From Actinokineospora baliensis (GTDB taxonomy: Bacteria > Actinomycetota > Actinomycetes > Mycobacteriales > Pseudonocardiaceae), in the NCBI RefSeq assembly GCF_016907695.1, contig NZ_JAFBCK010000001.1, positions 5,382,001 through 5,446,000 of the forward strand: DNA of 64,000 bases. Direction: 5' to 3'. Made by a program: the position numbers and the translations under genes. Below the pieces are notes generated by a model. It ran no database searches. It was not told where the DNA came from and saw only the letters and a list, made by a program, of their open reading frames with translations. Below are positions 7,914 to 19,900 of the stretch, in pieces. Each line of letters opens with the position of its first letter. The stretch's first letter is position 1.

Positions 7914-10900
7914 GTGCGCGCGCCGTCGCGGTTTGCTGTGCTGTCCAGGTTCCTGGTGTTGGCGCTGGTGTTGGTGGTCGCCGCCGTGGGATTGCCTGCT
8001 TCGTTGCCCTTCTTCGGCGAGAAGGAGGGCACGCGTTCCGAATCGGCCGGGCCACCGGTTCGGGTGCGGGAGCTGACCGAACTGCGGACGGCCGCTTCCC
8101 GGCGGTACGAGATGTCCAACGGGACGGTCGAGGCCGAGGTTTCCGCCCAGCCCCAGCACTTCCGGGCGGGTGACGGCTCCTGGCAGCCCATCGACACCAC
8201 CGTCCGCGCAAGCGCCCAGGACGGTTACGTCTACGCCAATGAGACCAACGCGTTCGGCAGTTCGTTCGGCGACACGACCGATCGGCTGGCGCGGTTCTCC
8301 TGGAGCGACACCACGGTCGAGTTGGGTGTCGACGGGCAGGCACAACAGAAGCGGCCAGAGGTCGACCGCGACTCGGTGACCTACACCGACGCCTTCGACG
8401 GCGCTGATGTGCGGTACCGCGTCACCCCGGACGCCCTGAAGGAAGAGATCGTCCTCACGGCGCCCGCGAAGGAGCCGGTGTACCGGTTCGCTGTGCGGCT
8501 CAACGGAGTCGTTCCCCAGCAGCAAGCCGATGGTTCCATCGCGTTCTTCCGCGGCGGCGAGGGCGCGCCGGTCTACACCATGCCCGCGCCGTTCATGGTC
8601 GACTCGTCCAAGGACCCCAAGAAGGCGCGCAGCGACAAGGTTTCGCAGACCGTGGAGCAGCGCGACGGCCGGATCACCGTGACCGTGCGGGCGGACGCGG
8701 CGTGGCTTGCCGCGCCCGAGCGCCAGTACCCGGTGGTGATCGACCCCACGATCAAGATCGAGCCGACCTCCACCACCGGTCAGGACTCCCAGATCTGGTC
8801 CGACACGCCCGACCGCAACGACGGCGCGAGCTACCAGCTCTCGGTGGGCACGGACAACACCGGAATCGCCCGCAGCCTCGTCAAGTTCGACACGTCGGTG
8901 ATCCCCGCGGGCGCGAGCGTGACCTCGGCCAAGCTGCGGATGTACTACGACAACGAGCTGTACACCGGCGCCAACGCCGTGGCGATGCAGGCGCACCGCG
9001 TGACCGCGGGGTGGTCGGAGAACGTGGTGACGTGGAACAACTTCCAGGCCGCGTTCGCCGAGGCCGGTGTCGCGGGCGCGGTCAAGCAGGCCAACGTGAC
9101 CCAGGTCTGGTCCGAGTGGGACGTCCGCAACATCGCCCAGTCCTGGGTGTCGGGTTCCGCACCGAACCACGGTCTGCTGGTCAAGGCGACCGACGAGGCG
9201 CTCAACCGCGGTGGCGCGATCCACCACGGCGCCGAGTTCGTCTACAACGGTGACGTCCCGACCTTCCCCAAGCTGCTCATCACCTACGGCACCGCTGGCG
9301 CGGGTCTGCAGCCGATCACCAAGGCCTACGCCACCGGCGCCGAGCTGACCTGGACCCCGTACGCGGGCGACGACATCGTCGACTACCAGGTCCACCGCTC
9401 GGTGTCGCAGGTCTTCACCCCCTCAGCGTCCACTTTGGTCACCTCGGTCGGCCCGAACGCCACGCGGTTCATCGACACGACCGCGCCCGTCACCCCGGAC
9501 AACGCGCCCGATCTGGGGTGGAACACCTACCACTACATGGTTGTGGTCAAGACCCGCGACGGACAGCTGATCCCCAGCGGCACGCAGACGACCCGCACGC
9601 CCAAGGCCGGGCAGGTGCGGCAGATCTTCCGCGGCGGCAGCGACACCACGCTCTCCGCGACGCAGCCCAACGCGAACCTCGACGTGCTGTCCGGGTCCCC
9701 GTGGACGCAGGTGGGCAACAACGGCGCCACGTTCGGCAAGACCCGCACGATCGTGAAGTTCGACGGCCTCAACGCCATCCCACCCGGCACCGTCGTCACC
9801 GACGCCGACCTCTCGCTGTGGTCGTTCTACTCCTTCGGTTCCGGCGCGACCTTCGACGGACACCCGCTGACCAGGGCGTTCGTGGAGAACCAGGCCACCT
9901 GGAACCGTGCGTCGACCGCGGCGGCGTGGACCACCCCCGGCGGTGACGTCGGCGCGCGGGCGGACTTCGTCTCCGGCGTCACCGACAAGCCGAACTGGCT
10001 GATCTGGGAGAACGCGGCGATGGTGCAGGGCTGGGTGGACAACCCGGCCACCAACCACGGCTTCCAGGTCAAGCTCCGCGACGAGAACGGGGCGCAGCAA
10101 CGAGTTCTGCTGCTGTCCGACGAGGCGATCGAGCCGGGCCTGCGACCGAACCTCGCCGTGTCCTACCAAGGGACGCCGCCCGCTCCGCCCGCGGCACCGA
10201 TCGTCTCCTCGACCGACTACCCGGCCGATGGCCAGCCGCACGGCGGCGCGGGTCAGGCGGGGGCGTTCACCCTCAGGCCGGGCAACGCCGTCGGGATCAG
10301 CAAGTTCGCCTACCAGCTCGACTCCGACGCTCGGCCCACCGAGGTCGCCGCGACCGGCCAGATCACGGTCAACCTGACGCCCGCCGCATCGGGCACCCGG
10401 ACGTTGACCGTCCGCGCGCTCACCGCCACCGGTGTGTCGTCCACCGCGACCACGTACACGTTCGTCGTCGGCGAACCGCCGCGGCACAAGAAGACCAAGG
10501 CCGACTTCAACGGTGACGGCCGCGACGACGTGGTCACCTTCACGCGCGGCACCGACGCTGACGCCTACGTCGCGTTGTCCGATGGCGGCAAGTTCGTCGG
10601 TGACGGCGTGAAGTGGCACGACTCGATCGCCTCGCCGGACCAGATCCCGCTGACCGGTGACGTCAACGGTGACGGCAAGGCCGACCTGATCTCGTTCACC
10701 AGGGGCACCGACGCGGACGTGTTCGTCGCGTTGTCCGACGGTACGAAGTTCGCGCCGACACCGGTGAAGTGGCACGACGCCTTCGCGGGCGGCAGTGACA
10801 TCCCGCTGGTCGGTGACTTCAACGGCGACGGACGCGAGGACATCGCCACCGCCACCAGGGGAACCGACGCGTCGGTGTACGTCGCGCTGTCGGACGGCAC

Positions 10901-13900
10901 CAAGTTCGGCCCGACGCAGACCAAGTGGCACGCGAGCTTCGCAGCGGGCACCGCCATGCCCGCCGTCGGTGACGTCAACGGCGACCACAAGGACGACATC
11001 GTCGCCTTCACCGGCGGCGAGGCGGCCGACGTGTTCGTGGCGTTGTCCGACGGGACCACGTTCGGCCCGGCCGCCAAGTGGAACGACGCCTTCGCCCCGG
11101 ACGCCAACCGCGCGGGTGTCGGCGACATCGACGGCGACGACAAGGCCGACGTCCTGGCCTTCTCGGGCGGCCAGGTCACCGCCGCCACCTCGACCGGCAC
11201 CGCGTTCGGCACACCCCGCCAGTGGCACGCGAACTTCGCGCTGGAAGACCAACTGCCGGGTATCGGCGACTTCACCGGTGACGGCAAGCTCGACGTCGTC
11301 TCGTTCACCCGCGGCTCGACGGCACTGGCCTGGGTCGCGCCGTCCGATGGCGCGCGGTTCGGCACGAGTGCCCAGTGGCACAACCACTTCGCGGCGGGCA
11401 CCGAGGTGCCCCGCCCGAGCTTGTTCGCCGCTGGTCCGGGCACCCCGGCGCCGGTCCCGCCCGCCGCTCCCCTGGTGTCCTCTGTGGACTACCCGGCCGA
11501 CGGCCAGCCGCACGGCCTGCCTGGCAGGCCCGGATCGTTCGTGCTCAAGCCCGGTGACAGCGTGCCGGTCGCGAAGTTCGTCTACCAGCTGGACTCCGAC
11601 ACGCAGCCGACCGAGGTCGTGGCGAGCGGCGAGGTCAGCGTCACGATCACGCCGACGTCCGCGGGCAACCGGACCCTGACGGTCCGCGCCTACACCGCGG
11701 GTGGCCTCGCGTCACCTCCGAAGACGTACGCGTTCGTCGTCGCGGTACCGGCTCAGCCGCCCGCGGCACCGCAGGTCACCTCCACCGACTACCCCGCCGA
11801 CGGCCAGCCCCACGGCCTGCCGGGGCAAGCGGGCACGTTCACCCTCAAGCCGGGCAGCCCCGTCCCGGTCACGGGCTACCGCTGGCAACTCGACGACGGC
11901 GGCTCCACCGACGTCGCGGGCACCGGCGACGTGTCGATCACGGCGACCCCGACCACCCCGGGCCAGCACACGCTGATCGTGCGGGCGCTCGGCACCGAGA
12001 ACCTGATCTCCCCGCCGACGACCCACACCTTCATCGTCGGCGACCCGCCCGGCGGTCCGGGTGCCCCGCAGGTGGTCTCGCTGGACTACCCGTCCGGCGG
12101 CGCGCCGCACGGTGCCCCGGGCAAGGAGGGTTCGTTCACCTTCCGCCCGACCGGGTCGACCGCGATCGCGGGCTACCGCTGGCAGCTCAACGGCGGGCCG
12201 TCAACGGACGTCCCGGGTACCGGCAAGGTCAACGTCAAGATCACCCCGGCCACGGCGGGCACGCAGACACTGTCCGTGCGGACCTACACCAGCACCGGCG
12301 CGTCCTCGGCCCCAGCGAACTACGTCTTCGAGGTCGCCCAGCTCACCCCGCCGGACGCGCCTGCGGTGTCCTCTGTGGACTACCCGGCCGACGGGCAGCC
12401 GCACGGCGACGCGGGCAGGGAGGGAGCCTTCACCTTCCGCCCGACCGGCACCACGGCGATCTCCGGCTACCGCTGGAAGCTGGACGAGGCCACGACGGTA
12501 GACGTTCCCGGCTCCGGTGAGATCCCGGTCCGGATCACCCCGCCGACCGGTGGCACGCACACCCTCGTGGTGTGGGCGATCGGCGTCACGGGCAGCACGT
12601 CCGCCCCCACGACGTACTCCTTCCTCGTCGCGGGCGCCGCGCCCACCCCGTCCACTCCCCTGGTGTCGTCCACCGACTACCCGGCGGACGGCCAGCTGCA
12701 CGGCAGCCTCGGCCAGGCGGGCGCGTTCACGTTGCGGTCGCAGGGCTCCGTCGCGGCCGACGCGTTCCGCTACCAGCTCGACACCGACGCCGCGGCCACG
12801 GAGGTCCCGGCCGGGACCGGGTCGGCGGCGGTCACCCTCACCCCGGTCCGCTCCGGCCAGCGGACGCTGACCGTGTGGGCCAAGGTCACCGCCACCGGCG
12901 TGCTCTCCACCCCGGCGAAGTACACCTTCGTGGTCGGAGCACCCTCCGGGCCTCGTGACTACTTCCACGACGCCGCCGGTCAGCTCGTCGGCGTCACCAA
13001 CAACTCCGGTGAAGCGGCCGCCTACCGCTACGACGCCGCGGGCAACCTGGAGGCCACCGACCGCTACCGCACCGACGCGGTGTCGATCTTCGCGGTCGTC
13101 CCGGCGCGCGGCCCGGTCGGCAGCACGGTGGAGATCAGCGGCACCGGGTTCGCCACGACCGCCGCGGGCAATGCTGTGACGTTCGACGGCATCGCCGCTC
13201 AGGTCACCGCCGCGAGCGCGAACCGGCTCAGCGTCGTGGTGCCCGCGGGCACCGGCGCGGGCGCGGTGAAGGTCGCTGCTGGTGGCAAGTCGGCCGACAG
13301 CAGGACGCCGTTCACCGTCACGCGCGGTGTTCCAGCACCGGCGATCACGGGCGTGTCCACCGACCGCGCCAACCCCGGCGACACGATCACGATCACCGGC
13401 ACCGGCTTCGACCCGGACCCGACCCGCGACGTGGTGCTGTTCCACCAGACCACCGCGCGCGTGAAGCAGGCCGGGCCGAACAGCCTGACTGTCGAGGTGC
13501 CCGCCGCCGCGTCGTCCGGCAAGATCAGCGTGCGGACACCGGGCGGGACCGCCACGGCCAGCGGCGACTTCCTGATCGCCCCGCGCGGGTTCGTGATGGC
13601 CAACCTGGTCAACGGCGGCCGGATCGAGCTCGGCAGACCGCTCGACCTGCAGATCCCCGCTGGCAAGGCCGCACTGGTGCTGGTGGAGGGCACCTTCGGC
13701 GAGCGCGTCCACCTGGACCTGGAGAACAACACGGTCCCGGTCCGCTCGGCGATGTGGATGTTCACCCCGCACGGCGGCGACTTCGCCCGCCGCACCATGG
13801 GCGACCCGCTGGACCTGTGGGCGGGCAGCACCCTGCGCCAGGACATCCCGATGTTCGCCGCGAACGGCACCTACACGATCGTCGTCGCCCCCGACGACAA

Positions 13901-16900
13901 CGCCGCTGGCAGCGTCCGGATCACCGCCTCGCACACGCTGACCGGCGACAAGCTGACCCGCGACGGCACCGGTGTGCCGTTCACCGTGTCGGCGTCCGAG
14001 CAGAAGACCGAGATGCCGTTCACCGCGACCGAGGGCGAGTGGCTCAGCCTGGGTCTGACCGACCTGAGCATGCCGCAGCACACGTTCAACGTGACCATCA
14101 CCCACCCCGACGGGTACTCCAACACCTGGAAGCACTCGCTCAAGCTCTACACGCCGACCATGGTGTTCCGGGCGCGCAAGACCGGCACCTACAAGCTGAC
14201 CGTCACCTTCGGGGCGCAGGAACTCGGCTTCGGCAAGGTGTGGCTCTCCGGCGTGGTCGACGCGGGCAGGCTGGCCGTCGACGGGCCCGGCACCCTGATG
14301 AAGATCAACCGGCCCGGTCAGTCCGTGCGGATGCCGTTCACCGGCACCGCCAACCAGAACCTGCGCTTCTCCATCACCGAGAACACGCTGCGGGAGAACG
14401 GCAGGCCGGGCTACCCGGCGGGCATCCTGGTCGAGCCGGACGAGAACCAGGTGGAGCTGCGCACCGGGACTCAGGAGACCAAGCAGATCCCGGTCCGCAA
14501 GAACGGCGAGCACAACCTGTTCATGAGCGGCTGGGAGGCCGTCGGCACCGCCAAGGGCTGGCTGTCCACCGCGGTCGAGGGCGGCTCGTTCCCGGTCAAC
14601 TCGACCAAGCGGATCACCTTCGACCGCCCCGGCCGCGAGGTGTGGCTGAACTACGACGGCGTGAAGGACCAGCCGCTGCGGCTGGTCGCACGGGAGAAGA
14701 GCCTCCCGGGCGCCCTGCGGATGCGGCTGTACCGGCCCAGCGACGGCCAGCAGGTCGCGACCACTTACGAGAACAAGCTCGACGTGGCGGCCCTGCCGGA
14801 AACCGGCCGGTACCGGATCTACCTCGCGCCTGAGTACGCCACGACCGGCCAGGTGACCATGGCCGCCTCCGTGCCGATCGACCTCGGGCTGATCTCCCCC
14901 GAGAGCGCGCCGATCACCCAGCAGATCACCGTGCCCGGTCAGACCGTGGCCGCGCGGTTCGCCGGGACGGCCGGGCAGCGGCTGAGCTTGGGCTTCAGCT
15001 CGCCGAACATCGGCTACCTCAAGTACCGGGTGTCGAAGCCGGACGGCAGCGCGCTCGACCAGGTCGGCCTCGGCTACTCGCTGCCCTACGGCTTCGACCT
15101 GACCACGCTGCCGGTCACCGGCGAGTACAAGGTCCTGCTCGAGCCGATGGACGAGATCAGCAACCCGACGACCGGCGAGCTGACCGTGGCGTTCTCCGGT
15201 GAGGCCGACGGCGGCAAGGCCGACATCGGCGGTCCGGCCAAGACCATCACCATCGGCAAGATCGCGCAGAACGGCAAGCTGACCTTCGACGGCTACCTCA
15301 ACGACGTCCTGCAGCTCGACATCACGCGGGCCTTCCCGAACAACACCGGCGCGTACTACAGCCTGATCGCCCCGGACGGCACGATCTCGCCCCGGCACTC
15401 GTGGATGTCCTTCGACCGGTTCAAGATGCCCGCGCTCAAAGCCGACGGCACGTACACGCTGGTGTTCGACCCCGGCAACAACGTCACCGGGTCGATGACC
15501 GTGGCGATCTCCAAGCCCGCCACGGCGCTCGGTACCCAGGTGGGGCCACGGATCGACCCGGTCGCGCCGAAGACAACCAAGTGCGTGCCCGCCGACCCGG
15601 CGCCGCCGGTCGCGAAGCTCTCGCCAGGGCCAGAGGGATCGCAGCAGGCACAGCCCGCGCCGGAACCCCCGGCCCAGGTCACGCCCCCGTGCGACGCGCC
15701 GCCGGGTGGCTGGCAGCCCGACACCGCCAACCTCAACGGCACCGACTGGACCACCCGCTACGACCCGGCCCCGGCCCGTACCCGCCCGCTCGAGTTCGCC
15801 ATCGGGTACACCGGCGTGGTCGGCGAGGTGAAGTCGACCAGCGGCCAGCCGCTGGCGGGCGTGCCGGTCAGCGTGGGCGGCAGCCGCGTCACCACCGACG
15901 ACAAGGGCAAGTTCGCGCTGACCGGGCTGCCGAGCGGGCACGTCTCGCTGCGCGTAGACGGCCGCACGAACGCGCACAACCGCGAGTTCGGCGCCTTCGA
16001 CATCGCCGTCGACCTCAAGGCCAAGCAGGTGCTCGTCCTGCCCCACACCGTGTTCCTGCCCGAGATCGACCAGGCGAGCAAGATCGCGGTGCCCAGCCCG
16101 ACGACGGCCGAGACGGTCCTGACCACCAAGTCCATCCCCGGCCTCGAGGTCCGGCTGCCCGCGGGCACGGTCGTGCGCGACGCCCAGGGCAACGTCGCGC
16201 CCGAGCTGAGCCTGACGCCGATCCCGATCGACCGGCCGCCCTTCCCGCTGCCGCCGACGAAGGTCCCGGTGTACTTCACGGTCCAGCCCGGCGGCGGCTA
16301 CCTCTTCCCCGAGGGCGCCACGATCGTCTACCCGAACTACACCAAGGAACCGCCCGGGACCCGCACCCAGTTCTGGAACTACGACCCGGACGGCCAGGGC
16401 TGGCACATCTACGGCTACGGCACGGTGTCGCCCAACGGCAAGCAGATCGTGCCCGACGCCAGTGTCCGGTTCTACCGGCTGACCGGGGCGATGACCGCGG
16501 TCCCCGGCATGAACCCGCCGCGCATTGCCCCGCGCCCCAACGGCGCGCGCGTCGGTGACCCGGTGGACCCGTCGACCGGCCTCATGGTCGACGAGGTCGT
16601 GGACATGGTTGTCGACGACATCGCGCCGATCGAGATCAAGCGCACCTACCAGCAGGGCGACACCGACATCCGGGCGTTCGGCGTTGGCGCGAGCTTCAAC
16701 TACGGCGTCTACCCGTGGTCGCCCGGCCAGATCGGCAGCTTCGACTTCCAGGAGTTCGACCTGGTCCAGCCGGACGGCAGCAAGATCCACTACCGGCGGA
16801 CGTCGCCGGGCAAGGACTACGCGGGCGCGGTGTTCGCCGCCGACCCGACGCCGACCCGCTTCGACGGCTCCACCGTGCGCTGGATCGACAGCGGGTGGGA

Positions 16901-19900
16901 CGTGTTCCTGCGCGACGGCAGCGTGCTGACCATCGGCGAGGAAGCACCGATCCAGCAGGAACGGGACAAGTTCGGCAACACCACGACGGTCACCAGGGCC
17001 ACCGCGCCGCCGGGTACCGACGGCAAGGTCCGCGCCAACGGCCCGATCACCCAGATCACCTCGCCCAGCGGCCGGTGGGTCCGGTTCACCTACGACGAGT
17101 CGAACCCGCCGCGGGTGAAGGCCATCGAGGACAACATCGGCAGGCGGGTGAGCTACACCTACGACGCGACCGGGCACCTGGAGACGGTCACCGACCTGCG
17201 CGGCGGGATCACCACCTACACCTGGGACGACAAGGGCCGCCTGAAGACCATCACCGACCCGCGCGGCACCCGGTACCTGCTCAACGAGTACGACGACAAG
17301 GGGCGCGTCAAGCAGCAGACCGCGGCCGACGGTGGGCTGACGAAGTTCGAGTACATCGAGTCGGGCGACGCGATCATCGAAACCCGGATGACCGACGCCC
17401 GCACCGCGGTGCGCCGCTTCACCTTCACCCCGGCGGGCTCGGTCCTGACCGACACCAAGGCGTTCGGCACCGCCCTCGCCCAGACCACCACCTACGAGTA
17501 CGAGGCCGACGGCGTGCGGCGCAAGTCGATGACCGACGCGTTGCAGCGCAAGACGACCTACCTCTACTACGCCAACGGCCAACTCAAGGAGACGACCGAA
17601 CTGGCGGGCACCGCCGAGGCGCGTACCGAGAAGTGGGAGCGCAACGGTCCGAACAGCGAGCTGACCAAGCACACCGACGCCTACGGCAAGGACACCGTCT
17701 ACGCGCTGGACGCGCGTGGAGCCGTCGACTCGGTCACCGACACGGTGAACCGCAAGACGACCTACGTGACCAACAGCAGGGGCCTGATCACCAAGGTCAC
17801 CAAGCCGAACGGCAAGTTCACGACCACCGATTACGCGGGCACGGACGCGGTCCGCGGCACCGACGAGCTGGGCAGGGTCGACACCACCGCGTTCGACTCG
17901 ATCGGCCGGGTGAGCCAGACGACCGACGCGCGCGGCGCCACCACGTCGACGACGTACACGGCGGCCAACGACGTCGCGTCGATCACCGATCCGTTGGGCC
18001 GCACCACGTCGTACGACTACGACCCGAACGGCAACCAGAGCAAGGTGACCGATCCGCGCGGCGGTGAGACGGTCTTGGCCTACGACCGGATGGACCGCGT
18101 CGAGCGGATCACCGACCCGCTCGGCAACTTCGAGCAGGTGCGCTACGACGAGAACGGCAACGAGAAGCAGCACACCAGCCGCCGCGGCATCATCACCGAA
18201 AGCGACTACGACGAACTGGACCGGCGCAAGGAAAGCCGGTACGGCACCGAGAGCACGACCAAGTTCACCTACGACCTCGCGAACCGGCTCAAGCGGACCG
18301 AGGACACGGTCGCGGGCGTCGCCACGACCGACTACGACGGGCTCAACCGCGTCAAGACCGAGACCACCAAGCACGGAACCGTGTCGTACGACTACAGCCC
18401 GACCGTGCGCGATCGGACCATGACCGTGGCAGGACGCCCTGCTGTGCGGCACGTCTACAACGCCGCCGGTGAGCTGTCGGAGGTGCAGCAAGGCGGCACC
18501 GCGGTGACGACGGTCGGCCGCGACGCGAACGGGCGGCCGGAACGGGTCGGCGCGCCCGGCACGGGCGTGTCCCAGACCTTCGCCTACGACGACGCCGGGC
18601 AGGTCAAGTCGATCACCTACCGCTCGGGCACCACCGTCATCGGCGACCTCGCCTACACCTACGACGCGGCCGGGAACCCGATCAGGACAAGCGGCGCCTA
18701 CTCGCGGGCGATGCTGCCCGAGCAATTCGGGCAGGCCAGCTACGACAAGGCGAACCGGCTGCGCACCCTCGGCGCGACCCCGGTCAGCTACGACCTGGAC
18801 GGCAACCTCGTCTCCGACGGGGTGACGACCTACCAGTGGAACGCGCGAGGTCAGCTCGCCGGCCAAACCGGAGCGGGCGTGACGGCGAACTTCGCCTACG
18901 CGCCGGATGGCCGCAGGCTGGGCCGCACGGTCAACGGCGTCACCACCGACTACCTGTACGACGGCGACAACCCGGTGCAGGAGAAGGTGAACGGCACCGT
19001 CACAGCGACACTCACGTCCTCGGGAACGGACGGGTTCCAGTTGCGCGAGGCCGCGGGCGTCACCCGGCGGTACCTCACCGACGCCCAGGGCAGCACGCTG
19101 GGCTTGGTGGACAACGCCGGTGCGGGCGCGACCTACACCTACGAACCGTTCGGCCGGACGTACGTTTCCGGGCAGGACAACGGCAACGCGAACCGGTACA
19201 CAGGCCGGGAAGACGACGGCACGGGCCTGTACTACAACCGCGCCCGCTACTACAGCCCAGTGCTGCAACGGTTCCTGACCGAGGACCCGATCGGGTTCGA
19301 CGGCGGCACGAACCTGTACGGCTACGTCGGCAACAGGCCGACCTCGTACACCGACCCGCAGGGCACCAAACCGGCCAACAACTGCGTCACCAACAGCTTC
19401 ACGCCCGACACGCTGGTCCGGATGGCCGACGGGAGCAGCAAACCGATCGCCGAGGTCGCGGTGGGTGAGCGGGTGCTGGCCACCGACGAGGTCACCGGCC
19501 GCACCGAGGAGCGGGTCGTCACCGACACGATCGTCGGCGATGGCGACAAGGACCTCGCCGACATCACGGTGGACACCGACGGCGACGGCGTGGGCGACAG
19601 CTCCATCACCGGCACCGCAGGGCACCCGTTCTGGGTCGCCGGTGAGTGGCGCGACGCCGAGGACCTGCGGCCCGGTGACCTGCTGCGCACCGCGACGGGC
19701 GCGTTCGTCACGGTCACCGCAGTCAGTGAGCGGACCGCTCAGCAGCGGGTGCACAACCTGACCGTCGACGGCGTGCACACCTTCTACGTGCTCGTCGGCG
19801 GTGTGCCGGTCCTGGTCCACAACGGAACCTGCAAGACCGTCACCGAGAACCAGGCCGGTCGCTTCGGCGACATGGACCCGGGTGTCCCCGGTGACGGGCT

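Noticed and set aside
13321..13330. Possible Hint or intein elsewhere in the RHS proteins
   Set aside because: Only the C-terminal Hint domains have the C-x-x-F/T start and VHN end. No internal host-protein splice signature was found, so these are pre-toxin Hint domains, not mobile inteins.
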